Of a DNA stretch of 64,000 nt, positions 16,033 through 25,333 are shown one piece after another. The notes below the pieces were generated by a model. The model was not told the origin of the DNA, ran no database searches, and saw only the letters and a list, made by a program, of their open reading frames with translations. Within the stretch, counting starts at the first letter, position 1, and the number at the start of each line of letters is the position of its first letter. The stretch is from Tenacibaculum haliotis (GTDB taxonomy: Bacteria; Bacteroidota; Bacteroidia; Flavobacteriales; Flavobacteriaceae): assembly GCF_025215075.1 (NCBI RefSeq), contig NZ_JAOBTH010000026.1, forward strand, positions 124,001-188,000, in the 5' to 3' direction. Made by a program: the position numbers and the translations under genes.

Positions 16033-16407
16033 ATGAAACCATTCTGGAATATTTTACGGATACTATTAGCACTATTTATACTAAATGCTGGAGTTCAACA
16101 TTTTATTAAACCTGATTTTTTTAGTCCATTCGTACCCAACTTCTTGGTATATAAAACTTTTATTGTCTTTGCTTCAGGAATTATTGAGATCGCCTTGGCA
16201 ATAATGTTACTAATTCCTAAATACAAATATATAGCTGCAAGTGGAATCTTAATTTTAATGCTAATTTTTCTACCAATACATATATGGGATGTCTTTTCTG
16301 ATGTTCCCGCAATTGGTAGCCATAAAGCAGCTCTAATACGATTACCAATGCAGTTTGTTTTAATTGCTTTGGCTTACAAACTTAGAAAAAAAACAAATAA
16401 TGGCTAA
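16033..16407 (+). CDS. DoxX-like membrane protein
   Basis: A 124-residue protein with four membrane segments and the DoxX/MauE-like pattern (ILNAGVQHFIKPDFF, then FASGIIEIALAIMLLIPKYKYIA). DoxX-type proteins are linked to quinone or thiol redox functions in the membrane, but most members are uncharacterised. It is the first gene of an operon with a TetR regulator (8-base overlap), an NAD(P)-binding oxidoreductase and a nitroreductase, which supports a redox role. Confidence 0.8.
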   Translation: MKPFWNILRILLALFILNAGVQHFIKPDFFSPFVPNFLVYKTFIVFASGIIEIALAIMLLIPKYKYIAASGILILMLIFLPIHIWDVFSDVPAIGSHKAALIRLPMQFVLIALAYKLRKKTNNG

Positions 16408-16984
16408 ACTTCAAAAAAGTATTGATAAAAGAAATGCACTTGTAAAAGCAACCATCGGGTTGGTTAATAATAATGGTTTTCATGCTACACCAATGAGTAA
16501 AATTGCGAAAATGGCAAACGTTTCGCCTGCGACTATTTATTTATATTTTGAAAACAAACAAGATTTAGTAAACCAAACATATATAGACGTTAAAGCAAAA
16601 TATACTGATTATGCTTTTGCAACTTTTGATGAAAAAATAGCTGTAGAAGAAGGGTTTAAATTAATATGGCATCGTATTGCAGACTTTAAATTAAGAGAAT
16701 GTGAAAATGCCATGTTTTTAGCGCAATGTAATAATACACCAATGATTGATGAACTAAGTAGACAAGAAGGTATTAAGCATTTACAACCCCTACTAGACCT
16801 TTGGACTCGTGGTAAAAAAGAAGGAATTATTAAATCGATGTCTGATTATTTATTATATGCTTACGCTATAAATCCGTTATCTTTTTTAATGACTTCTCAA
16901 AAACGTGGTGCATTTACATTAAATAAAACTCATCTAGAAGAAGCTTATCAATCGGCTTGGAATAGTATAAAAGTTTGTAATTAA
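16400..16984 (+). CDS. TetR/AcrR-family transcriptional regulator
   Basis: A 194-residue regulator: N-terminal helix-turn-helix (about 8-55) with HATPMSKIAKMANVSPATIYLYFENKQDLVNQTY, a textbook TetR signature, and an all-helical ligand domain. The ATG at 16400 overlaps the DoxX stop by 8 bases; a longer frame from 16364 runs inside DoxX and is rejected. It probably represses its own operon through the palindrome at 15987-16000. Confidence 0.92.
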   Translation: MAKLQKSIDKRNALVKATIGLVNNNGFHATPMSKIAKMANVSPATIYLYFENKQDLVNQTYIDVKAKYTDYAFATFDEKIAVEEGFKLIWHRIADFKLRECENAMFLAQCNNTPMIDELSRQEGIKHLQPLLDLWTRGKKEGIIKSMSDYLLYAYAINPLSFLMTSQKRGAFTLNKTHLEEAYQSAWNSIKVCN

Positions 16985-16985
16985 T

Positions 16986-17648
16986 ATGAAAAAAACAGCC
17001 ATTATATTAGGAGCAACAGGGTTAACAGGATCACTTGTACTGCATAAATTAATTGAAGATGATAACTACAATAATATCAAATTATTCTCACGAGCTAAAA
17101 TTAAAGGGTTACCTAATAAAGTAACTCAGTTTATAGGAGACATTTTAAAGTTAGCTGATTTTAAAAATGATTTTACTGCGGATGAAGTGTTTTGTTGTAT
17201 TGGCACAACAGCAAAAAAAACGCCAGACAAAAACACTTATAAACAAATAGATTACGGTATTACAGTAACAGCAGCTAAGTTATCAAAAGAAAATAATATA
17301 GCTACTTTTTTAGTGGTTTCTGCAATGGGAGCAAATAAAAAAAGTAATGTATTTTATAATAAAACAAAAGGAGAAATGGAATACGCTGTCTTATCTCTAA
17401 ACATAAAGAACACGTTTATTTTAAGACCTTCTTTAATTGGTGGTAATCGTAAAGAACATAGATTTTTAGAAAAAATAGGGTTGCTTGTATTTAAAGTTGT
17501 TCAACCATTATTTATCGGAAAATTAAAACAGTACAAAATCATAAATGCTGAAACTATTGCACAAGCAATGCTAAACTTAGCAAATAAAACAAACAATACT
17601 GAAGTCATTATTACTTCAAACGAAATAAAAAAAATAGCATCAATATAA
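16986..17648 (+). CDS. NAD(P)-binding Rossmann protein, TIP30/HTATIP2-like
   Basis: A 220-residue atypical short-chain dehydrogenase. The dinucleotide loop GATGLTG (about 9-15) is N-terminal; LVVSAMGANKKSNVFYNKTKGEMEYA contains the Ser and the YxxxK catalytic pair (Y-N-K-T-K). Length and motifs fit the NmrA/TIP30 group, whose bacterial members are mostly of unknown substrate. It begins 2 bases after the TetR stop and is followed by a nitroreductase, so this is a redox operon under TetR control. Confidence 0.82.
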   Translation: MKKTAIILGATGLTGSLVLHKLIEDDNYNNIKLFSRAKIKGLPNKVTQFIGDILKLADFKNDFTADEVFCCIGTTAKKTPDKNTYKQIDYGITVTAAKLSKENNIATFLVVSAMGANKKSNVFYNKTKGEMEYAVLSLNIKNTFILRPSLIGGNRKEHRFLEKIGLLVFKVVQPLFIGKLKQYKIINAETIAQAMLNLANKTNNTEVIITSNEIKKIASI

Positions 17649-17658
17649 ATTATTAATT

Positions 17659-18291
17659 ATGGAATTATTAGATAAGTTAAACTGGAGATACGCTGCTAAA
17701 GCGATGAATGGCGAAAAAGTAGCTGAGGATAAAATAACACGTATTTTAGAAGCTGCACGATTGGCTGCAACATCAAGCGGATTACAACCTTTTGAAATAT
17801 TTGTAGTTAAAAATCAAGAAATAAAAGAACAGATAAAGCCAATTGCATGGAATCAATCTGTAATTACCGATTGCTCACATTTACTCGTTTTTGCTGCCTG
17901 GGACACGTATACTGTAGAAAGAATTAACTATATGTTCGATTTAACGAATGAAATTCGTGGTTTTAAAAACGAAGGTTGGGAGAATTATCGTCAAATGTTA
18001 TTAGGTATGTACCCTCAAAAAGATGCTGAGGAAAATTTTATTCACGCTGCTAAACAAGCATATATTGCTTTTTCTCATGCCATTATAGCTGCTGCTTATG
18101 AAGGTGTAGATGCAACACCTTTAGAGGGGTTTGAACCAGACGCTGTTGATAAAATTTTAGGATTACGCGAAAAAGGGTTACGTAGCGCTGTTTTATTACC
18201 GTTAGGATATAGAAAAGAAGCTGAAGATTGGTTAGTTAACTTGGTAAAGGTTAGAAAACCTATGAAAGATTTAGTTACTGTAATAGCATAA
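17659..18291 (+). CDS. NAD(P)H-dependent nitroreductase (NfsB-like)
   Basis: A 210-residue FMN-dependent nitroreductase-family protein. The N-terminal RYAAKAMNGEKV...ILEAARLAATSSGLQPFEIFVV holds the FMN phosphate-binding Arg and the SSxxxQP segment; the C-terminal part LREKGLRSAVLLPLGYRKEAEDW fits the second FMN-contacting segment. Enzymes of this family reduce nitro compounds or quinones. It ends the DoxX-TetR-oxidoreductase operon. Confidence 0.9.
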   Translation: MELLDKLNWRYAAKAMNGEKVAEDKITRILEAARLAATSSGLQPFEIFVVKNQEIKEQIKPIAWNQSVITDCSHLLVFAAWDTYTVERINYMFDLTNEIRGFKNEGWENYRQMLLGMYPQKDAEENFIHAAKQAYIAFSHAIIAAAYEGVDATPLEGFEPDAVDKILGLREKGLRSAVLLPLGYRKEAEDWLVNLVKVRKPMKDLVTVIA

Positions 18292-18407
18292 TTTTTGTAA
18301 AAAGTTTATTGAAAAAGGAAAAGGGGTCTTTTTTAAATCTTGCCAAAATTTATTTTCAGGAAAAGAACAACAAATAATTAAAATTGCTCATAAACTTAGA
18401 AAAACAA

Positions 18408-19217
18408 ATGGAATTTAATTTTTATGATAAAAAAGATAGTAGAGGGCTTATAAATAATGTTTTTAGCTTAGCTTTTACGCAAGATGACTTACCATTTGCA
18501 GCAACGATTATACCTACTACTTTACCAGCTTTAGCATATTTTTTTGGAGGAGAACAAATAATCGTTCATAAAAAAAAGACAATCTCTTTTAAAAGTTTAA
18601 CCATCGTTGGTCAGTTTTCATGTAACTATGAATACTTTTTAAATAATGAGAGTTTTAATTTAGGAATAAATTTACATCCTACTGCCTTATATAAAATTTT
18701 AGGAAAAAACGTTTCAATGTTCACAAATAATCATGTTTCTTTAGAGAAAGTCAATGATGAATTATTTAAAAAATTAAACCCTATTTTTTTAAAGCATGAA
18801 AAAAACGTCTCTGATTTTATAAAAGAGATAATAGAGTTTATAGATAATTTAGAATTAATTGTTGATAAAGATGTTGTGTTTATTGATAAAGCTATTACAT
18901 ATATTTCTGAAAATGACGGAATGATTCAGATGGCAGATCTCCTAAAAATCATTCCTTTTTCTCAAAAATCTATAGAAACAAAATTTAAAAAAATTATTGG
19001 TTTAACACCTGGTAAATATATTAGATTGATTCGTTTTACAAGACTAATGCGAAAATATGAAAATAATGAAATAGATTTAAATGATCTTATTTATATGTAT
19101 AATTATCACGATCATTCTCACTTTATAAAAGACTTTAAATTGTTTATGTTAAAAACTCCTAAAGAATATTTTAAAAAAGAATATCCTTTGATAAAAGCAT
19201 ATTCCAAAGATTTATAA
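18408..19217 (+). CDS. AraC-family transcriptional regulator
   Basis: A 269-residue regulator with an N-terminal sensing part (about 1-150, containing NLGINLHPTALYKILG, a pattern of the DUF6597 sensing domain) and a C-terminal AraC DNA-binding domain with two helix-turn-helix units (MIQMADLLKIIPFSQKSIETKFKKIIGLTPGKYIRL and LNDLIYMYNYHDHSHFIKDFK...TPKEYF). The ATG at 18408 is chosen over an upstream TTG at 18384. It follows the nitroreductase by about 115 bases and may act on nearby genes. A strong terminator follows. Confidence 0.88.
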   Translation: MEFNFYDKKDSRGLINNVFSLAFTQDDLPFAATIIPTTLPALAYFFGGEQIIVHKKKTISFKSLTIVGQFSCNYEYFLNNESFNLGINLHPTALYKILGKNVSMFTNNHVSLEKVNDELFKKLNPIFLKHEKNVSDFIKEIIEFIDNLELIVDKDVVFIDKAITYISENDGMIQMADLLKIIPFSQKSIETKFKKIIGLTPGKYIRLIRFTRLMRKYENNEIDLNDLIYMYNYHDHSHFIKDFKLFMLKTPKEYFKKEYPLIKAYSKDL

Positions 19218-19324
19218 TTACGATTATTTACAGTTACTATTTTTAATAGATGATTATATTTGGATAACGTTTAGAATTTAACATCTTTTAAATAAAATGT
19301 ATTAAACAAAAAATAGTTAGTGGT

Positions 19325-19358
19325 AAAAAGTGCGAAAATTATTTTTTTCGCACTTTTT
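19325..19358 (+). terminator. Intrinsic terminator of the AraC-type gene
   Basis: Perfect 14-bp stem AAAAAGTGCGAAAA / TTTTCGCACTTTTT with a 6-base loop, followed by more T. Confidence 0.88.
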
Positions 19359-19565
19359 TTTGTGTTCTAAAGTTTCATTTTTTTCTAGTTTAAAAAAAAG
19401 AATAAGAATTTTTATTTTTATAACAAGTTAAGTAAAATTAATTATTACTTTCACAAACATGTATTTATCTTATTACTTAAGCTCATAAATAATCATAATA
19501 ACAATTAATATGTTAAAAAAATAAACATATACGATTATTTACATTTATAAGCACTATAAAGTTTT

Positions 19566-19661
19566 TACATTTGTATAACACACAAGTATAATATGTTTAT
19601 AAGGGGAAAACATATTAAAAAATTAGGGGATAAAAAAGGGCAATTTAATTTGCCCTTTTTT
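19566..19661 (+). ncRNA. Candidate small transcript between promoter box and terminator
   Basis: A TACATTTG box (19566-19573) is followed after about 60 bases by a GGGCAA / TTGCCC hairpin with A and T flanks (about 19632-19661). Between them AGGGGA occurs twice (19602 and 19625), which stands out in this AT-rich DNA. No neighbouring gene uses this promoter: the next gene is on the other strand. The region could be a small RNA or encode a tiny peptide (ATG at 19593, about 25 codons). The hairpin also serves as terminator for the permease gene on the minus strand. Confidence 0.4.
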
Positions 19662-19683
19662 ATGCATTAAATAATCAAAAATA

Positions 19684-22098
19684 CTATTCGAATTTTAAAT
19701 ATTTAATTAAATCAATTTTCGTAGCTTTATAAGCTTTAAAACCAACAACAGCGAATACTAAAACAATTAAAATAATTGGTGTTAAAACATATGGTAGTAT
19801 TGGCATATCAATTCTATAAACAAAATTCTGCAACCAGGTTTGCATAAAATAATATGCAATAGGAATTAATATTACTGAAGAAATTAAAGTAATTTTTAAA
19901 AAACTTTTTATTAGTTCAACCATAATTTCTTTAATAGAAGCACCTAATGTTTTTCTTATAGCAACTTCTTTTAATCGCTGCTGAATTGTTAATGTTGCTA
20001 AAGCAAATAACCCTAATAAAGAAATAATAATCACAACAGAAGTTAATATTAAAAATAATGTTTTTTGATTTTGATACTTTTTAAACGTTTTAGCAAAGCG
20101 TTTGTTTAAAAACTGTGCATTAAAGGGGTAGCCTTGCTCTACATTCTCTTTCCAATAATTCTCTATGTGCTTTAAAGTCTCTGATACATTATTTGGTTTT
20201 ATCTTAAACTGTATTTGCCAAAAATTTTGTTTAATCCAGTCAAAAGTATTCCAATGAAACATAAAAGTTGGTACTATTTTACGATCTAAACCAAATGAAT
20301 GGTAATCTTTAACCATACCAACAATTTCAAAAACTTTAACTTTATTGGTTTCATCACTAAAACCTGGTTTTATTTTTTTTCCAATTGGGTCATCATAAAT
20401 ATTAAGCTCTTTTGCTAATGTTTCATTTATTAAAATATTATTAATAGTATCTGAAGCTTTATTTTTGTCTAAAAACCTACCTTTTAACAAAGTTACTTCC
20501 ATTGTTTTCAAATAATTAAAATCAAAAGCATTTGCATAAGCTTGTATTGAGAGGGCTTTATAATCTACATTTGTAGACATTGAACTCCCTCCTCCAATTG
20601 TAAAGGAATTACTTGTAACCACATCAATATTTGGATGTTTTATTAATTCCTTTTTAGCGAGTTCATATTTTTTAAATCTATTATCAAAATCATTGAGTGA
20701 TACAATAACAACTTGTTCTCCTTTAAAACCAAGATATTTATTCATCATATAATTTACTTGATTATAAATGACGACTGAACCTGTTAAAAAGAACCCAGAA
20801 ATTAAAAATTGAACACCTAGCATAATATTTCTTGCAAAAACACCTTGTTTGCTTCTTGAAATATTGCCTTTTAAAACTTCAACAGCTTTAAATTTTGATA
20901 AATAAATAGCTGGAATAAAACCAACAGTTAATGAAATAAGTAATGCTAAGATTCCAACTTTTAAAAGTAATTCTATATTTAAAATTGAAATTTCTTTATT
21001 CATAAAGTCATTAAATGATGGCAAAATAAGTTCTACCAAAACTAATGATAAAATGAATGCTATAAATCCTTGTAAAACAATTTCTAAAGCATATTGTTGT
21101 GTTAAAGCAAGTTTAGAAAGTCCTAGCGTTTTTTTAACTCCAACTTCTTTTGCTCTTTGTGTTGCTGAAGCAATTGATAAATTAATGAAATTTACACAAG
21201 AAATAATGATTAATAAAACTGATAAGGATAACATTATTAAAATTAATTGATAATTTCCTTTCCCTTCTGGCCCAGCATCATCTGCAATTGTTTTTAAACG
21301 AATGTCTTTTAACGGTTCAAGAATAACAGTTGTTCCATTTTTTCCGAAAAAATCTTCTATTGATAAACCATCTTTTTTAGCTTCTGGTTCTGTAACATTT
21401 TTAAACCAAACAGCATTTACTTTCTTATTTAATTCTTTTAAGTCTGAACCTATATTTGTTTTAACAAACAAATTATTTGAGAAACTACCCCATTTTCCTT
21501 CTAAATCTTCTTTAAACTGAATGACCATTTTTGGCATAAAATAATGCTTACCAGTTATTTTATAAACAGTTGTAACTATAAAACTTCTATCTTGAAAATC
21601 AATTGTTTTTCCAATTGCAGATGTTTTTCCAAACAAATTTTTAGCTTGTTCTTCTGATATAGCTAAATGGTTTCTACCTTGCTTAAAAGCTTCTGAACTA
21701 CCTTCTTTTATCTGAAAAGGAAAAAACTCAAAGAAACTAGACGTTCCTTTTAACACATTTCTAACATATGATTGTTTCCCATTCACTTTAATTAGCGTGT
21801 TATGAGTCCAGCTATTACTTAAATAAAAGTTATTTATTTCAGGTATTTCATCATTAAATTTTTCTCCTTCTAAATTGTTACTACTTGCCCAAATTTCTCC
21901 ATCAGACATTTTATGAATTACTCTGTAAACTTCATTTGCACTTGGATTCTTAATATTATAACTTTCTTCATCATTTAAGTATAATAACACCAATAATAAC
22001 CCAGCAAAACCTAAAGTTAAACCAAATATGTTAACGACTATATTTAACCAATTCTTTTTACTATTTCTAAAAAATATTTTAAACCATATTTTAAACAT
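19684..22098 (-). CDS. MacB/FtsX-type ABC transporter permease (copy 2)
   Basis: An 804-residue permease: N-terminal transmembrane helix (about 15-38), a large periplasmic MacB-like core domain, three TM helices (about 280-400), then a second TM-periplasm-TM unit ending in the typical EVAIRKTLGAS...KYLKFE tail. Such 8-TM Bacteroidota permeases couple ATP hydrolysis to movement of the periplasmic domains (mechanotransmission) for efflux of peptides, lipids or drugs. It lies 2 bases after a closely related permease; the last 130 or so residues of the two are almost identical, so they arose by tandem duplication with later homogenisation. Confidence 0.92.
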   Translation of the reverse strand: MFKIWFKIFFRNSKKNWLNIVVNIFGLTLGFAGLLLVLLYLNDEESYNIKNPSANEVYRVIHKMSDGEIWASSNNLEGEKFNDEIPEINNFYLSNSWTHNTLIKVNGKQSYVRNVLKGTSSFFEFFPFQIKEGSSEAFKQGRNHLAISEEQAKNLFGKTSAIGKTIDFQDRSFIVTTVYKITGKHYFMPKMVIQFKEDLEGKWGSFSNNLFVKTNIGSDLKELNKKVNAVWFKNVTEPEAKKDGLSIEDFFGKNGTTVILEPLKDIRLKTIADDAGPEGKGNYQLILIMLSLSVLLIIISCVNFINLSIASATQRAKEVGVKKTLGLSKLALTQQYALEIVLQGFIAFILSLVLVELILPSFNDFMNKEISILNIELLLKVGILALLISLTVGFIPAIYLSKFKAVEVLKGNISRSKQGVFARNIMLGVQFLISGFFLTGSVVIYNQVNYMMNKYLGFKGEQVVIVSLNDFDNRFKKYELAKKELIKHPNIDVVTSNSFTIGGGSSMSTNVDYKALSIQAYANAFDFNYLKTMEVTLLKGRFLDKNKASDTINNILINETLAKELNIYDDPIGKKIKPGFSDETNKVKVFEIVGMVKDYHSFGLDRKIVPTFMFHWNTFDWIKQNFWQIQFKIKPNNVSETLKHIENYWKENVEQGYPFNAQFLNKRFAKTFKKYQNQKTLFLILTSVVIIISLLGLFALATLTIQQRLKEVAIRKTLGASIKEIMVELIKSFLKITLISSVILIPIAYYFMQTWLQNFVYRIDMPILPYVLTPIILIVLVFAVVGFKAYKATKIDLIKYLKFE

Positions 22099-22100
22099 AA

Positions 22101-24527
22101 TTATTCGAATTTCAAATATTTAATTAAATCGATTTTTGTTGCTTTATAAGCTTTAAAACCAACGACAGCGAGCACTAAGACAATTAAAATAATTGGCGTT
22201 ATTATGTATGGTAGTATTGGCATGTCTATTCTGTAAACAAAGTTTTGTAACCAGTTTTGCATAAAATAATAAGCAATAGGAACTAGTATTACTGAAGAGA
22301 TTATTACAATCTTTAAAAAATTTTGTAATAACTGAATCATAATTTCATTTACTGATGCGCCTAATGTTTTACGAATTGCTACTTCTTTTAATCGTTGCTG
22401 AATTGTTAAGGTTGCCAAAGCAAATAACCCTAATAAAGAAATTAAAATAACTAATAAAGAAAGCACTAAAAACAATGTTTGTTGCTTCTGATATTTTTTA
22501 TACGTTTTGGCGAATTTCGTATCTAAAAACTCATATGAAAAAGGATACTTTACATCTATATTTTGTCTCCAATATGTTTCTATTTCTGCAATAGAACTAT
22601 CCATATTATTAGGTTTTATTTTAAATTGAATTGCAGGAATCCAACCATGTGTAAACTCTAAACCTTCCCATGGTACTAAAAACATAGGTGCTATTTTAGA
22701 ATCAAAACCATCAAAATGATAATCTTTAATCATACCTATTACTTCAAATGAGTTTGATTCATCTTCGTCTTCAAGCCAACCTAAAGCTAATTTTTCTCCT
22801 AAAGGATTGTTATAAATACCTAATGCTTTAGCAGCTGTTTCATTTATTATAATTTTATTGGTTTTATCTGTTGCTTTTTCATCAGAAAAGTTTCTACCTT
22901 TTAGTATTTCAATTTTAGCAAAATCTATATAATTATAATCTACAACGTTTGATGCTGTATTTAAACTTTTGTCGTTTACTTTATGCCTTAATCCAGTACC
23001 ATTTACATAGCCTTCTCCTGGAACGAACATACTTGCTGTTACAGCAATAATGCTTTCTTTTTTAGATAAAACTTCTTTTGCTAATTTATATTTTTGAAAT
23101 TTATTAGGCATACTATAAACATCTACAGAAAGTACTTGTTCCTTATCAAAACCTAACTCTTTTTCCATCATATAGTTAATTTGATTTCCTACAATTAACA
23201 TACTAATAATAAAAAAACCAGAAATTAAAAACTGTAATCCTAACATTATGTTTCTAGCTAAATTTCCTTTTTTACTTTTAGAAACACTTCCTTTTAATAC
23301 TTCAATAGCTTTAAAATTAGAAAGATATATTGCAGGAATACTACCTACAAAAAGAGATATAAATATTGCCGTAAAAAATAACGTTATTAATGAATTTGAA
23401 TGTAAAATTGAAATTTCAGTTTCAACAAATTCATTAAAAAATGGTAACGATAATTCTACAATTACCAAAGCAAAAAGAAATGATATAAATCCTTGTAAAA
23501 CAATTTCTAATATATATTGAAAAAGTAAATGTTTTTTAGGCAAACCAAGTGTTTTCTTTACTCCTACTTCTTTAGCTCTTTGGCTTCCTGTAGCTACAGA
23601 TAAATTGATGAAATTTACACAAGAAATAACAATTAAAAGAATAGATAAACCTAATAAAACCATTAATAGTTGATAATTTCCTGTTCCGCTCGGTCCTGCT
23701 CTTTTTGCAGTATTATGCAAATACAACGTATCTAGTTTGTCTAAAAGTACTGTTGGAATTCCGTATTTTTTATCAAACTCTGGAATTGTCATTCCATGAC
23801 TTTCAACCTCAGGTCTATATGCTTTTTCAATAATAACTTGATTCATTTTTTGTTGTAAATCTTCCAAATCTGTTCCTTTAGTAATTCTGCAAAAAACTTC
23901 ATTATTATGATTTCCCCAATTAACTTCAAATGCTTCATCAAACTGAATTAAAACTTCAGGTTCGTGATGTGAATTCTTCGGAATTTCATATACACAGCTT
24001 ACAATATAATTTTCCCCATCAATTTTTACCGTACTACCTACCGCTTTATCTCCTTTAAAAATTCTTTCAGCATATGCTTTTGATAATGCAATATTCTTTC
24101 TTGTTTCAGTAAATTTCTGAGAAGATCCTGCTATAATTTCAAAAGGGAAAAAGTCAAAAAATTGAGGTTCTGTAAATATTGTTTTGTCATTAAATTCATA
24201 ACCATCTTTGTACTGAATTACCTTACTCCTATAAAATGGTTTTACCATTATAGATGCTGTTACTTCTGGTAACTCTTTTGGAAATGTTAAATACATTCCG
24301 GCATTTACGGTATACCAAACTTCATCATTTTTAGCCTGTTTTAGGTTTACTCGATAAACATCATCCTTATTAGGATTCCATTGATTATAACTTTTCTCTT
24401 CGTTTAAGTATAATAAAACAATTAATAAACCAGCCAAACCTAAGGTTAAACCACTAATATTAATAATTGTATTTAACCAGTTTTTTTTGCTATTCCTAAA
24501 AAATATTTTTAACCATATTTGATACAT
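22101..24527 (-). CDS. MacB/FtsX-type ABC transporter permease (copy 1)
   Basis: An 808-residue permease with the same layout as its downstream neighbour: MacB-like periplasmic domain after the first helix, FtsX-type transmembrane blocks near residues 285-410 and 680-790, and QQRLKEVAIRKTLGASVNEIM near the end. The N-terminal periplasmic halves of the two copies have diverged much more than the membrane parts, which suggests different partners or substrates, or assembly as a heterodimer with one shared ATPase. Encoded 18 bases after the ATPase gene in the adaptor-ATPase-permease-permease operon. Confidence 0.92.
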   Translation of the reverse strand: MYQIWLKIFFRNSKKNWLNTIINISGLTLGLAGLLIVLLYLNEEKSYNQWNPNKDDVYRVNLKQAKNDEVWYTVNAGMYLTFPKELPEVTASIMVKPFYRSKVIQYKDGYEFNDKTIFTEPQFFDFFPFEIIAGSSQKFTETRKNIALSKAYAERIFKGDKAVGSTVKIDGENYIVSCVYEIPKNSHHEPEVLIQFDEAFEVNWGNHNNEVFCRITKGTDLEDLQQKMNQVIIEKAYRPEVESHGMTIPEFDKKYGIPTVLLDKLDTLYLHNTAKRAGPSGTGNYQLLMVLLGLSILLIVISCVNFINLSVATGSQRAKEVGVKKTLGLPKKHLLFQYILEIVLQGFISFLFALVIVELSLPFFNEFVETEISILHSNSLITLFFTAIFISLFVGSIPAIYLSNFKAIEVLKGSVSKSKKGNLARNIMLGLQFLISGFFIISMLIVGNQINYMMEKELGFDKEQVLSVDVYSMPNKFQKYKLAKEVLSKKESIIAVTASMFVPGEGYVNGTGLRHKVNDKSLNTASNVVDYNYIDFAKIEILKGRNFSDEKATDKTNKIIINETAAKALGIYNNPLGEKLALGWLEDEDESNSFEVIGMIKDYHFDGFDSKIAPMFLVPWEGLEFTHGWIPAIQFKIKPNNMDSSIAEIETYWRQNIDVKYPFSYEFLDTKFAKTYKKYQKQQTLFLVLSLLVILISLLGLFALATLTIQQRLKEVAIRKTLGASVNEIMIQLLQNFLKIVIISSVILVPIAYYFMQNWLQNFVYRIDMPILPYIITPIILIVLVLAVVGFKAYKATKIDLIKYLKFE

Positions 24528-24545
24528 AAATTTTTCTTTTTTAGA

Positions 24546-25247
24546 TTAGTTAATTAAAACATCAACTTTATGCTCATTCTTTTTCTCAGAAATTACTTCC
24601 CCGTCTTTTAAAGTAATAATTCTTGAAGAAAATTTAGCATCGTAAGATGAGTGTGTAACCATAACAATTGTAGCTCCAGAAGCATGCAATTCAGTTAATA
24701 ATTCCATTACATCATTACCACTTTTACTATCTAAATTACCTGTTGGTTCATCGGCTAAAATTAATTTAGGATTCGTTACTAAAGCTCTAGCTACAGCTAC
24801 TCTTTGTTGCTGACCACCAGACAATTGTAACGGAAAATGTTTTGCTCTATGCGCAATACCAATCCGTTCTAAAATTTCTGTAACTCTAACTTTTCTTTCG
24901 GATGCTTTTACCTTATTATAAATTAAAGGAAGTTCTACATTTTCGTATACTGTTAACTCATCAATTAAATTAAAATTCTGAAAAACAAAACCAATATTTG
25001 CTTTACGCAGGCTTGATCTTTCTTTTTCATTAAACTTTGCCACTTCTGTTTCATCAAATAAATAGCTTCCTTCGTTTGGCGCATCTAACAAACCAATAAT
25101 GTTTAATAAAGTTGATTTACCACAACCTGATGCTCCCATAATTGAAACAAACTCTCCTTTTTTAACTTCTAAACTCAACTTATTTAAAGCTGTTGTTTCT
25201 ACTTCTTCTGTTCTGTAAACCTTTACTAAATTTGTTATTTTTATCAT
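24546..25247 (-). CDS. ABC transporter ATP-binding protein, MacB/LolD type
   Basis: A 233-residue nucleotide-binding domain with Walker A GASGCGKST (about 39-47), the Q-loop FVFQNFNLIDELTVYENVELPL, signature LSGGQQQRVAVARAL and Walker B LILADEPTGNLDS. The sequence is of the LolD/MacB group that drives FtsX-like permeases. It is the second gene of the efflux operon, followed by the two permeases it should energise. Confidence 0.94.
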   Translation of the reverse strand: MIKITNLVKVYRTEEVETTALNKLSLEVKKGEFVSIMGASGCGKSTLLNIIGLLDAPNEGSYLFDETEVAKFNEKERSSLRKANIGFVFQNFNLIDELTVYENVELPLIYNKVKASERKVRVTEILERIGIAHRAKHFPLQLSGGQQQRVAVARALVTNPKLILADEPTGNLDSKSGNDVMELLTELHASGATIVMVTHSSYDAKFSSRIITLKDGEVISEKKNEHKVDVLIN

Positions 25248-25276
25248 TTTAATATGTTTTTTAATTTTTTATTTAA

Positions 25277-25300
25277 CAGTTCTCGACTCCGCTCGAACTG
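25277..25300. repeat. Short extragenic palindrome
   Basis: CAGTTCTCGACTCCGCTCGAACTG is an imperfect palindrome (CAGTTC...TCGA-ACTG), much richer in GC than its surroundings. This word is a familiar dispersed repeat of flavobacterial genomes. It lies inside the operon between adaptor and ATPase genes and might form a hairpin in the mRNA. Confidence 0.5.
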
Positions 25301-25333
25301 ACATTAACTTTATTACTTTACAACTTTTAAACT

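Noticed and set aside
18300..18407. Possible DoxX-like gene tail (KLRKTNG) before the AraC-type gene
   Set aside because: Only about seven residues resemble the end of the DoxX protein; upstream sequence does not match, so chance is likely.
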